Shown one piece after another: positions 30,504 through 39,409 of a DNA stretch of 64,000 nt. The notes beneath the pieces were generated by a model, which ran no database searches, was not told the DNA's origin, and saw only the letters and a program-made list of their open reading frames with translations. Both the position numbers and the translations under genes were made by a program. This DNA comes from Prorocentrum cordatum (lineage: Eukaryota > Sar > Dinophyceae > Prorocentrales > Prorocentraceae), in assembly GCA_963575745.1 (NCBI GenBank), contig CAUYUJ010009458.1, positions 424,205 to 488,204 of the forward strand. The letters are read 5' to 3'. Numbering within the stretch: the first letter of the stretch is position 1; each line of letters opens with the position of its first letter.

Positions 30504-30659
30504 GGGAGCAAAAAGTGTCATAAACATAACAACTTGGAGGTCCGCTCGGATTTCTCGCGCCAGGGGCGGCGCCGGAGGCGCCGCCAGGGGGCCCCAGCGC
30601 CGATCCGAGAAATCCGCGCGGACCTCCGAGTTTTTATGTTTATGCCACTTTTTGTTCCC
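30504..30659. mobile_element. M3-family hairpin element, copy 2
   Basis: Two 54-base arms (30504-30557 and 30606-30659) are inverted copies with about five mismatches. Both start GGGA(G/A)CAAAAAGTG and include GGAGGTCCG and GGATTTCTCG. The 48-base loop carries its own palindrome, GGCGGCGCC...GGCGCCGCC. No target duplication recognised. It is a MITE-like foldback element with no coding capacity. Confidence 0.8.
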
Positions 30660-31124
30660 CGAATTCCGATTCGTCCTTTGCCGAAGCGACCTCTGCTGCG
30701 CGTGGGGGGCGCGCAGGGGGCTAAAACCCGAACGCGCAGGCCGCCCCTGTGGCAGCGCATGCCGCGACCGGCCAGCCCTGGCCGCTCACGAGCGGTCCCT
30801 GTTGCTCCGGGCCCCTCCTCGTGTCGGGCCGAGTTTTTCGAGCTGCGTCGGCCCGTGGCGGCGCGGACCTCCAGCACTGCCGCGGAAGAGAGGGGGCCCC
30901 GAGGGAGACGTGCCTCGAAGGTTTTGTCTGGCCGCTTCCGGGGCTCCCGGAGCAGCCGCGGGCCCCCGGACTTCAACAAGCACGAGTCGTGGGCGAAAGA
31001 GCAGTCGTGACCGCGGCCTCGCGGGCCGAGCCCCGGGCTGGGATCCCGCGGATATGGAGCGTGCTTCCGCGGATGCCCCCGCGCGGAACGTATTCGCGGG
31101 ACCGCGTAATTATCCAGGGTTCGT
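30660..31124. other. Unassigned GC-rich stretch
   Basis: Overlapping Arg/Ala/Pro-rich frames on both strands; no domain. Confidence 0.45.
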
Positions 31125-31335
31125 TCCGATTCCTCCGATTCGATTCGACTTCGACGGCTTCCGATTCCGATTCCATTCGACTTGGGATTCAATTCGGATT
31201 CCGATTTCGTACTGGACGCGTATCAGCCTGCCGATTTCCGCCGATTCGACTTTTCCCGACTCGGTTGCCGATTTCCGCCGATCCGATTCATGTCGATCGC
31301 CAATCCGATTTATCGATTCGATTCTGGGCTCTCTT
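31125..31335. repeat. Degenerate GATTCGACTT/GATTCCGATT words
   Basis: An array of GATTCGA, GATTCCGATT and GATTTCCGCCGATTC words of the type seen at 13340 and 30344. Confidence 0.55.
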
Positions 31336-32512
31336 GCGTATCCGGATCGCGAGGGTGCGGATACGGATATGTTCAACGCTCGTGATCTATTCAGGTGGGC
31401 TGACTTCATACGTTCCAAGATTTTCAATGCTTCGAGGATTCCCAAGACTTCCGAACGTTCCACACAGGCTGCAGAAACAAGGGCCGCTGGATGTTCTGGC
31501 ATCCTGGAATGTAGCTCGGGCCAGTCGTACTGTTACATTCTTCTAGTACCATGACTGACCAAAGTGCACCCTGGCGACCCGACTCCTCAGGGGGTGCAGG
31601 ACCCGCTTCCTTCGTGACCCGTCTCCGTCGTGCCATGATGCTTCCCCCCGTCAGGGATACACAGAGCGCCAGTCTTCCGAGCTGCGCCTGGCCGTGGCGG
31701 CGAGGACTCTGGATGGGCCTGGGCAGTGGCGGTGGATCTGGTGGGCCAGTTCTCCACCACCATTACCATGGGCAGGAGAGGTAAGCGGAGGAGCAGGAGC
31801 AGGAGGTGGAGGACCTCCCCATCCTCCCTTCTCCCCCGTCTTACCTTTTGGCACTGGTGGTGGAAGATCGGCTCAGCAGGATTTGTACGGATCTCGTCAC
31901 CCTGCCCAGAGGCCTCCGAGAGGAAGGCGCCGACGCCGTCGGCGTCCCCGCGACGCCTCGCGGAGCCCTCGCGGCGCGCAGGACATGATCAGCTTGCGCA
32001 GGAGCCTCCTCCAGCCGCTGCGGAACCTGGCGGACGAGATGCAGAGCATCACCCAGCGGCGGGCCCCCGGGCCCTGCGAGCGCCGAGCGACGAGGAGCAG
32101 ACGTCGCGAGGTGACCGCCCTCTGACTCACCAAGGGCCCACGACAACGCTGTTCAGCTTGGTTCTTGCCTTCGTTTTGCTTCGCGTGTTCGTCTCCGTTG
32201 CTGCTCCGTTGTGTTGTTCGTTCTTGCTTGAAACGCGTTTGAATGTTCGACGCTTTGCCGATCGGCGCGGGCCCTCGCACCCCCCCTCCCCACCCCCCCC
32301 CTCGTGGAGTAGGTATTGTCTTGGCTGGCTTTGACGCCTGTTGCAGGCAGGTGGAGTCCTCCCCCACGGGACGCACTGCCGCACACGGCCGCACGGAGCA
32401 CAGGCCTGGAGCCAGGCCCCCGCCCCCGCCCCCTCCCCCTCCCCTGCCGCCCGAGGTCGAAGCGCCGAGTAAGAGAACGCTCGCGAGCACACGTGTTTGG
32501 GGGCCCCTCTCA
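31336..32512. other. Unassigned stretch with weak coding-like pieces
   Basis: A forward frame ending TGA at 32125 contains AQDMISLRRSLLQPLRNLAD and EMQSITQRR (about 31975-32065), preceded by an Arg-rich run. A GAGAGGTAAGC at about 31776 resembles a splice donor. The evidence is too thin for a gene model; an exon fragment is possible. Confidence 0.25.
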
Positions 32513-32632
32513 AGAAAAGTGTCGAAAGAGTGTCGAAACAGTGTCGGACGAGTGTCTCCCAGGGCCCGACACGTGAAAGCCCTTGAGTTATTGGGTACGT
32601 TTCTGGTGCTCGAAATTCTTTCTGGTGAGCGG
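32513..32632 (-). mobile_element. M2-family element, truncated copy
   Basis: Carries the M2 interior (GTGTCGAAAGAGTGTCGAAA, CCCAGGGCCCGACACGTG, GCTCGAAATTCTTTCTGGTG) in reverse orientation but neither terminus. Confidence 0.7.
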
Positions 32633-32735
32633 CTCGGGTTGCCCCTCCCTGGCACGCTTTGCGCGCCGGGGAGGGGGGGTCCTGCGCCGACCCCAGAGAG
32701 TTTCCCCAAAGAGCTTGTCAGTAAGGTTTTTGTTT

Positions 32736-32865
32736 GTCTCTCTCTCTCTCTCTCTCTTCCCCGCTCTCTCTCTCTCTCTCTAGTCTCTCTCTCTCTCTCT
32801 CTCTTTATTGATTTCTTTCTCTCTCTCTCTCTCTGTTTTTTTTCTTCTCTCTCTCTCTCTTATAT
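32736..32865. repeat. CT microsatellite
   Basis: Several (CT)n runs separated by short T-rich interruptions, followed by TATATACA-type repeats to about 32895. Confidence 0.9.
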
Positions 32866-32969
32866 ACATCTATACATATATATACACACGTGTATACTCG
32901 ACCACGCGCGCTTCGCGCGCGCTTAGGTTCTAGCGCAGACTTCCCCGATAGCAGACGCGATCTCGGACG

Positions 32970-33563
32970 ATGGCAACGTCGAGCGTAGACGTTGACGACT
33001 ACGACGACAAATCCATCCTCTCCTTAATGTCTTCCTGTTCCTCCTCGTCCTCTTCCTTCACCTCCTCCTCCTCTCCCTCCTCCTGCTTCACCTCCTCCTT
33101 TTCCTCTTCCTCCCCCCTTCGTTATTTTCTCCTTCTCCCCCTCCCCCTTTTCCGGCGCCCGCCCATCGGAAGCGAAACGGCGAGAGTGTCTCGAAAATCT
33201 AACAGGGTAATCACGGCGGAAGAGGAAGCCCAACGCTTTCTAGGACGCATTCTCCGGAACACGCGCCGTCAGGAAATTGTGTGCGTTCTGCGCGCAGGCA
33301 CGGGGGGGCAGAAGCGGGAGAAGACGGAGCTCCGCGCCTCCCGGGGCGCATTCTCCGTAGCACGGTCCATCACGAAACGTCGGGGGTTTTCCGCTAATGT
33401 ACAGAGGCGTGGCGCCTCTCGGAAGCCTTGTCGGGCCTCAGGGGGCCTCCTGGAGGCTCCTTCGCCGGTTGGTCACCGAGGCCCTCCACCGGGGGGATCG
33501 ACGGAGGAAAAGACGGCATTTGGCGTAGAGTGTGCTCGCGGACGGGTGCCGCCATCACGTGCG
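32970..33563 (+). CDS. Doubtful open frame, unrecognised
   Basis: An ATG-started frame runs from 32970 to 33689, but its 3' part enters the tandem repeat starting at 33564. The N-terminal part is Ser-rich because of a TCC-type microsatellite (33025-33120). The middle (SETARVSRKSNRVITAEEEA and QRFLGRILRNTRR) is more balanced. Two similar pieces (GGACGCATTCTCCGGAACAC and GGGCGCATTCTCCGTAGCAC) indicate an internal duplication. No domain; chance is likely. Confidence 0.15.
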
Positions 33564-34290
33564 CATGACGCATCTTTATGTTTGCATCGATCGTGGAGCT
33601 TTGGCGCCGCGCATGCACGGACAGGCCACAAAGTAGGTCGTCTCGCACGTACACATCCACTGTTCCGCGGCAGAGAAAACCAGGATTGAGCTCACAGGGT
33701 GTTTTTGTTTCATCAACTACGCATGCGACAAATAATCGTGCACAGAGTATGGAGCTCTGGCGGCGCACATGCGCGGGCGGGCTGCGAACTTGGTCGCTTG
33801 TGCGTCGAAGGAACCCAAGATCTCGCGGCAAAGAAAGGCGCGATTGGGCTAACTTGGTTTGTTTCGTCCTCTACGACTGACACATCACCTTATGATGTTC
33901 CAGCCTACTTTAGCCATGATCACGAGAAAGAATTTCGAGCCCCCCCCAGAAAAATACCGAAATTCGAGGGTTTTCACCGGTCGGGCCCCGGGAGACACTG
34001 TTGGGTGCTCGAAATTATTTCTGGGATGTGGTCCTTAAGTACGACGGGAGCAGCATAAGCATTATTATACGTCTGCATCGGGTATGAACATTTGGCAGCG
34101 CACATGCACGGACGGGCTACAACCTAGGTCGCTGTTGCTGGAACTTGTATTTTTTGTGGCAGAGAGAATCATTGCTGGGCTCGCAGGATGCCTGTTCATC
34201 GACTACGCATGATTCATATATGTGTGCATCGATTCTGAAACGCTCGTGGCGCCCGTGCGCGGGCGGGCGGCGAGCTTGGCCGTCGTCAAA
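33564..34290. repeat. Tandem repeat, unit about 150 bp, about four copies, with an M2 element inside
   Basis: Units begin near 33570, 33725, 34072 and 34206. Each has TGCATCGAT-like, GGCGC(C/A)GCGCATGC(A/G)CGG, GGCTGCGAACTTGGTCGC-like, GCGGCAGAGAAA and CATCAACTACGCATG words. The M2 copy at 33889-34059 interrupts the boundary between the second and third units. Confidence 0.7.
33889..34059 (+). mobile_element. M2-family small inverted-repeat element, copy 3
   Basis: 171 bp with ends CTTATGATGTTCC and GGAGCAGCATAAG. Flanks CATCAC (33883-33888) and CATTAT (34060-34065) are a diverged 6-bp duplication (4 of 6). The neighbouring repeat units show the uninterrupted site. Confidence 0.8.
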
Positions 34291-34469
34291 GGAATGCCCT
34301 GTGTCTTGCGGTCTTGCGGCAGGGGCAACGCGCCGGCGGCATGGACCAACCGTTTTGGTCAAGTATGGTTCTCAGACTTCTCTCCGACGCGTCGCAGGCC
34401 GCCGCCGCTGCTGATTCTGGAAAAGTCGTGGTGCAAAGGGCGAGGAGGAGTAGAGGGTGGAGGGAGAGG

Positions 34470-34920
34470 CTACAAGGTGGGGAAGTGGGCGGGGAGGCAC
34501 GGCCACTGCGCTGCCGCTACAGGGCCGACACACATGCCGACGTCGACGGGCTTCGCTGCCGAGGGCCGCGCGCAATAGGCCAGGATGGCGGCGGCGACGG
34601 CCTGGTCGGACGCAGCATCTTGTTCCACGCCGTCAGAGAAAAGCATGTGGACGTCGCCGCGGTCGACGTCGGTCACGACGCGCGCTTCGCCTTGGCCGAT
34701 TGACTCGACGACCTGGGCGTGGCCGCGAGACGCGCGGTTCCCCGCTAGAGCTTGATGAGCTCCAACGACGTCGCTTCCGTGGGCGTCGACCATCGTGGCG
34801 CGGCTCCCGATGGCCTTGAGGAGAGTTTCCCAGGCGCCGACGGAACCGAAGTAGAAGCAGGTCAGCTTCTGGCCGGCGACCGCGGCCGCAGCGAAGCACG
34901 CGTTGCTGGGGGCAGTCGCG
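34470..34920 (-). CDS. Coding-like stretch on the reverse strand, unrecognised
   Basis: The C-terminal 150 codons of a longer reverse frame (which runs from 35606) are protein-like: GQKLTCFYFGSVGAWETLLK, MVDAHGSDVVGAHQALAG, VVESIGQGEARVVTDVDRGD, SAAKPVDVGMCVGPVAAA. The upstream part of the frame is Arg/Pro-rich, so only this part may be an exon. No intron boundary or domain is certain and no function is proposed. Confidence 0.3.
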
Positions 34921-35544
34921 CGGCCGCCAGCATGCGCAGGGGCGCCCGCCAGGAGTCCGCGGCGGGGGCCGCGGCGGCGGGAGCAGGAGAAGGCGGAAAC
35001 AGACCATCCACGGCGCCCCTGGCCGAGCTGCCGCCTGGTCGCGCGCGGGCCGAAACGCTCGGACAGGCACGCGCGCGCGGGCGGTCGCGCGCGTCCCCAG
35101 CGGGGCCCTCTGCCCGAGGGGGGGGGGGGGGGCCTGAGACCAGGGCAGGACATAAACGGTGTTTTTGGTGATGTCGTGGGCCGTGTTCGTTTGGACTTCG
35201 TTTCGCAGCGAAGGCGGATCGGAGACAAAAGCGAGGGAAAACGAAAACAAAGTGATAACGAGAAGCACCGTTCAGGTTCTGCCCTGCCTGAGACGCCGTC
35301 GCGCGCGACGGCGACGCGGGAGCTGCTTGCCGTCGCGCCCGCGTTTTTCTCGCCCGAGGCCCTCTGCGCAGCGCGCGGGCCCTTGACGGCGCAGCCGACG
35401 GGCGACGGCATCGCTGGGCGCAGCGGGCAGGAAGTTGCGCATTGCGCGGGGGGCGCAAAGTATCGGGCCCGACGCGGGGTACACAGCCGTGACACAAGAT
35501 TGTGCGGTTTTGTAAGATATTGGAATCTCTTATCCTTCCGAAGA
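34921..35544. other. Unassigned GC-rich stretch
   Basis: Poly-G run at about 35120-35133; Arg/Ala/Pro-rich frames on both strands; no gene. Confidence 0.45.
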
Positions 35545-35564
35545 TTCCTAACGTGGCCTCGCGG

Positions 35565-35710
35565 CGTCCGCGGTCCCGCGGAGTAATTTGTATCCCTCTC
35601 GTTCATAACTCTGTTATCTCAAAACAGGAACGGAAATTACTCCGCCCAGTCCTGTATAAAAAATTGGACGGGATGCATGTCCGCGCGGAGTAATTTTTAC
35701 TCCGCCCACT
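35565..35710. repeat. Inverted repeats around GCGGAGTAATTT
   Basis: GCGGAGTAATTT (about 35577), GAAATTACTCCGC (about 35632) and the palindrome GCGGAGTAATTTTTACTCCG (about 35685-35705) can form nested stems, followed by CCGCCCACT repeated. Confidence 0.7.
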
Positions 35711-35986
35711 CCGCCCACTCCGCCGGTCGTGGGCCACGCTGAACGAAGACCGCATCATACTTTTGTCACGGCAATGTACGCGACGGAATGGCAACTCAAT
35801 GGAAAGGACACAGGACGAGCAGAGCAAGGGAGAGGAAGGAAAGAGGAGGGGATGGAAAACGGGGAAACACGGGGATGGAACGAACGGCGGGGGCAGCGTC
35901 AGGGGGGGGGGGGGGGCAGGGGAGAGGAGAGGAGAGAGTGGGAGAGGGGGCGAAACCAAACAAGAGAGAGAGGTGTGTGTGTGTGC

Positions 35987-36023
<37 letters not shown>

Positions 36024-36540
36024 GATGCACAAACGGTAGAAAGTAAAAAATGAACAAGACGAAGACGAATATGACGCAAATGATACGACCGGAGGCCCGG
36101 CATATACGATTGCAAGGAAAAAAGGGGAGAAGAAAAACGGCTCACGCATAGGATTGCGCAGAGAAGAGGGCATTGCGCCAGGCCCTGAAACTGTGGGGAG
36201 GGGAACAGGGGGGGCCTCATGGGCGGGATTGCGAAGATAGAGGATAAGGTGAAGAAGAATGGAAGCCTGTGCGACGAGAGGAGGGCACCGCGCCAGCCTT
36301 CCGAACCGACGCCGCACAAACCGAAGGGATCGCGGAATCGAGGTGTCTTCGCCGCTGGCACGAGCCCCGAAGGGCTCAGCGCCGGGTAACGACACGTATG
36401 ACTTTCAAGGAGGGCATATGCATGCATGCGTGTATGTATGTGTGTATGTGTAGATACACACATACATACAGACAGACAGACAGACAGACATACATACATA
36501 TAGATATAACATATAGATATATACATATCGGTGGACGTGG
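35711..36540. repeat. Microsatellite-bearing stretch, no gene
   Basis: Contains a G run near 35907-35918, a GT run then (TA)n at about 35975-36020, and a tetranucleotide tract at about 36415-36530 (GTAT/ATAC and CAGA/GATA words). No gene is seen. Confidence 0.6.
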
Positions 36541-38040
36541 CCAGGGGGGTCCCGCCCAAGGACCTCGGCAGGTGAGGGGGTGTTACTTGCGGATCGCCGT
36601 ATTTTATCTAGCGCGGACGCCTGCGCAGAGCGGGCTGGGCGGCTGTCTGCTTCAGTGATGACGGAACCTTCCGTTGTGCATGTGCGGTGCCGTGTGTTTT
36701 TGGGGGCCATTTGCTTGGTCGCCCAGGGGCGCGGAGGACTATGCGTTCCACGTGCTCTCTAGGTTCTCGGTGAGGCCCGAGATGGACGGGCCTTTCATTG
36801 TTCAATGATGGTTCGGGGTCCATGGCGTGCGCGAAGGACGCTGCCAAGGCCCTGGGCCCCTTGAGCGCCAACTGTCGCCCCTGGGCAGAGTAGCGGGCCA
36901 AACGTGCCCAGTCTGCCGAGCTGGAGGTATTCCGTTGGCGTCCGCTGGTAAATCATTTTCTCGTTTTCTGACGCGTGGCGTCGGCGAGGCAACGGGCTCG
37001 CCGACAGCTGGGCGAAGCAAGGTGCAAAGCTCTGGAGAGTCCCCCCCGACATGGCCCTGTGCGTGGAGGCCTGCGAAAGCAGGACCCGTCAGCTCGTCCA
37101 CTGGGCAGGTCAGCCTGCACGCGTGGGTGGGGGACAACGATGCTTGGGACACTGACGGAGTCGGTGGCGTGGCTGACGCTGCCTTCGACTCTGCCTCTGA
37201 CGCAGAATCAAGCGATGATGTTTATGCCGCCATCCGTGCCCGCGATTAGCCAGGAAGGAAGCAGGCAGCCTGAGTTCCCCTCCCCACCATGCACGAGCCG
37301 GCGCCCGGCGCGAAGGTGGGTGGGTGGGCGGGCGTAGGGGCGGACGTGGGGGAGGATGTTGGCAGGCCGTGGCTGGTCCAAAGGCGCTCGGCGGTCTGGT
37401 GCGATGAAGGCGCTGTCTCTGACGAGATCCCGCCCCTGTTCTCCTGCCAAGTCCTGCGGGGCCTCCTGTGGGCCAGAGGGTCCGCCCCGGGAGAAGGGCC
37501 TCGCTGGGGTCTGCACGGGCTCGGACCACCCTGGGTTCCAGACCCCGCGGTCGAGGCCCCGCGAGTGTTGTCCACCCCTCGGCTCTGGACCCCCGAAAAG
37601 CTTTCAGGGTTCGGAGGCCTCGAGGAGGGTGGCGTTGAACGGTCGCACGGGAAGCTGGTGGGCTCCCGCTCGGGTCCGTTGCCTGGGGCTGGGGCCGGGG
37701 CTAGGGGTGGGCCCGCTGGTGGGCCTGGGGCGGGTCCCGTGGCCAACGTCTCCTTGGAACCCGCCAGCTTGCACCTGTGTGGGGGACTTTTGTCTTCATA
37801 GTAGGCCCTTAGCGATCTTCCGGCCTGCACGGTTTTGCCTGCTCGGGCTTGAGTCTGCCAGTTCGGCGGTTGAATGGGCTCGGGAGCAGAAGGGCTATGA
37901 AGGAGGCCAGAGCCGAATGGTTTTGGCCCATTGGTGATGGCGATTAGTCTCGCCGCTGCCGCGTCGCGACTGGGTGGATCACCCATGCACCATTATCATT
38001 TTCATTGCCATCTGCCTCCCCCTCCACCTCCTCACATTTC
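36541..38040. other. Unassigned stretch, no convincing gene
   Basis: A forward frame ending at 37249 closes with GDNDAWDTDGVGGVADAAFD and SASDAESSDDVYAAI, acidic and protein-like, but its upstream part is not. Other frames are Pro/Gly/Arg-rich. No domain recognised. Confidence 0.3.
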
Positions 38041-38148
38041 CTCCCTCACCTCCCTCGTTGTCTCTCTCCTCCTCCTCCTCTTCCTGCTCCTCCTCCTCTT
38101 CCTCCTCCTTCTCTTCGCTCCTCCTCCTCCTCATCCTCCTCCTCCTCT
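38041..38148. repeat. TCC polypyrimidine microsatellite
   Basis: Nearly pure pyrimidine (TCC/TCT) tract immediately upstream of the spliced-leader sequence. It is placed where a polypyrimidine tract would favour trans-splicing at the AG inside the leader copy. Confidence 0.85.
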
Positions 38149-38200
38149 TCCGTAGCCATTTTGGCTCAAGCCATTTTGGCTCAAGCCATTTTGGCTCAAG
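38149..38200 (+). other. Spliced-leader sequence plus two relict copies
   Basis: 38149-38170 is T followed by CCGTAGCCATTTTGGCTCAA and G, matching the 22-base dinoflagellate spliced leader. It is followed by two exact 15-base copies of CCATTTTGGCTCAAG (38171-38185, 38186-38200). The 15-base form is what remains when the AG inside an older leader (CCGTAG) is reused as a splice acceptor. The array therefore records repeated rounds of trans-splicing, reverse transcription and insertion. Confidence 0.93.
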
Positions 38201-38369
38201 GCGCCTGGTGGCCAGGCACCAAGGCCGGGAGCGGACGCGCTCCCCTGGCCCTCCGTAGCCGCGCTCCCCTGGCCCGCCGAGGCCGCGCTCTCCTCCCGCA
38301 GTGCCGTCCGAGGTCAGCGAGTCGTGGCCCGTGTCTTTCTCATCCACTCCTCCCGCCTCCCCTGGAGGG

Positions 38370-39409
38370 ATGAGTACCCCCCCGACGGCGCCTGGAGGTA
38401 CATGCTCGGAGGGTAAGAGGGACACCGAGCAGATCCTCGCCGCCATGCGTGATATGATTGCTCCTCTGCCGTCGTCAGTCGCAAGCCTGTCCAGTCAGTT
38501 GAATCTCGGCGTTCAGGAGATAAACCAACAGATTTCGGGAATCCAGGGTCAGATGATCGCCGCTGAGAAGAATTTCCAGACATTACAGCAGGCGCACACT
38601 GAACTGGCAAAACAGACGGCTGCCAATTTCGAGCAGATGCGAGCGATCCATGAACAGGCTCTTCTCCAGTGCATTCAGGACCGAGAGACAGCATAATCCG
38701 CCATTCGTGAAGAGCTCAAAGGAATGATCCAGACGATGCGCGATGAGATCCAGGACCTTCAGAAAGTCGTCGAGCTTGGGACCCCGACACCTTGTGGGGA
38801 TGATGAAAGGCAAGTCCGTCGGAAGATCGACTCTGGTCTAGTGGGCAACCCCTCGCGTCTTGTGGTTCTTGGATTCCCTCGGCCGCTGATGGAGAAAACG
38901 ATCCGTGAAGCTGCCCAGAGCATCATCACCCGCTGCGCTCCGTCTTCGACTCAGGGTTCGATTCAGGCCAAGGCCTACGATTGCAGTAAGAAGGTCTTCC
39001 TGGACTTTGATTCCAACCTAGAGGCCCCCACGTTCCACGGGATGGCATCGTCCGTGGGCACGTTCCCCTTCCCGAGCCCCGAGGGCGGTCCCGACTTACA
39101 GCTACGGGTCCGACGTGATGTCCCCCCCTCATCCAGGAAGCTGTTCTACTATCTTGGGAATATGCGACAGCATGTCTCCAGAATCTGTGGGGCGGACAAG
39201 GTGGTTCGACGGGGCTAGGAGGTGCGGTTTATGTGATGAAGGACAACGGAGTCCCCGTGCAAGTGGTAAAGATTTCTATTGTCGATGATGGCCTCACCGC
39301 GGGCACCGCTCAGCGTGGCGTCGAGATCGATGGGTTGGCGGAAGTGGGAGGGCAGCAACATGCACAGCGTCTGCGCGCCAGGTTCGCAGAGATTCGCCCC
39401 TTTCGGTGA
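38370..39409 (+). pseudogene. LINE ORF1: coiled-coil RNA-binding-like protein, broken
   Basis: The first in-frame ATG is 38370 (MSTPPTAPGG). A long coiled coil covers roughly the first 130 residues (ILAAMRDMIAPL, QEINQQISGIQGQMIAAEKN, TMRDEIQDLQKVVEL). It is interrupted by one TAA at 38694-38696. Then comes an RRM-like region with a hydrophobic strand RLVVLGFPRPLMEKTIREA and KAYDCSKKVFLDFDS. Near 39205-39218 the frame shifts: the old frame ends at TAG 39216-39218 while protein-like sequence (GAVYVMKDNGVPVQVVKISI) continues to TGA at 39407-39409. Such proteins coat LINE RNA; the RRM assignment is inference. Confidence 0.75.
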
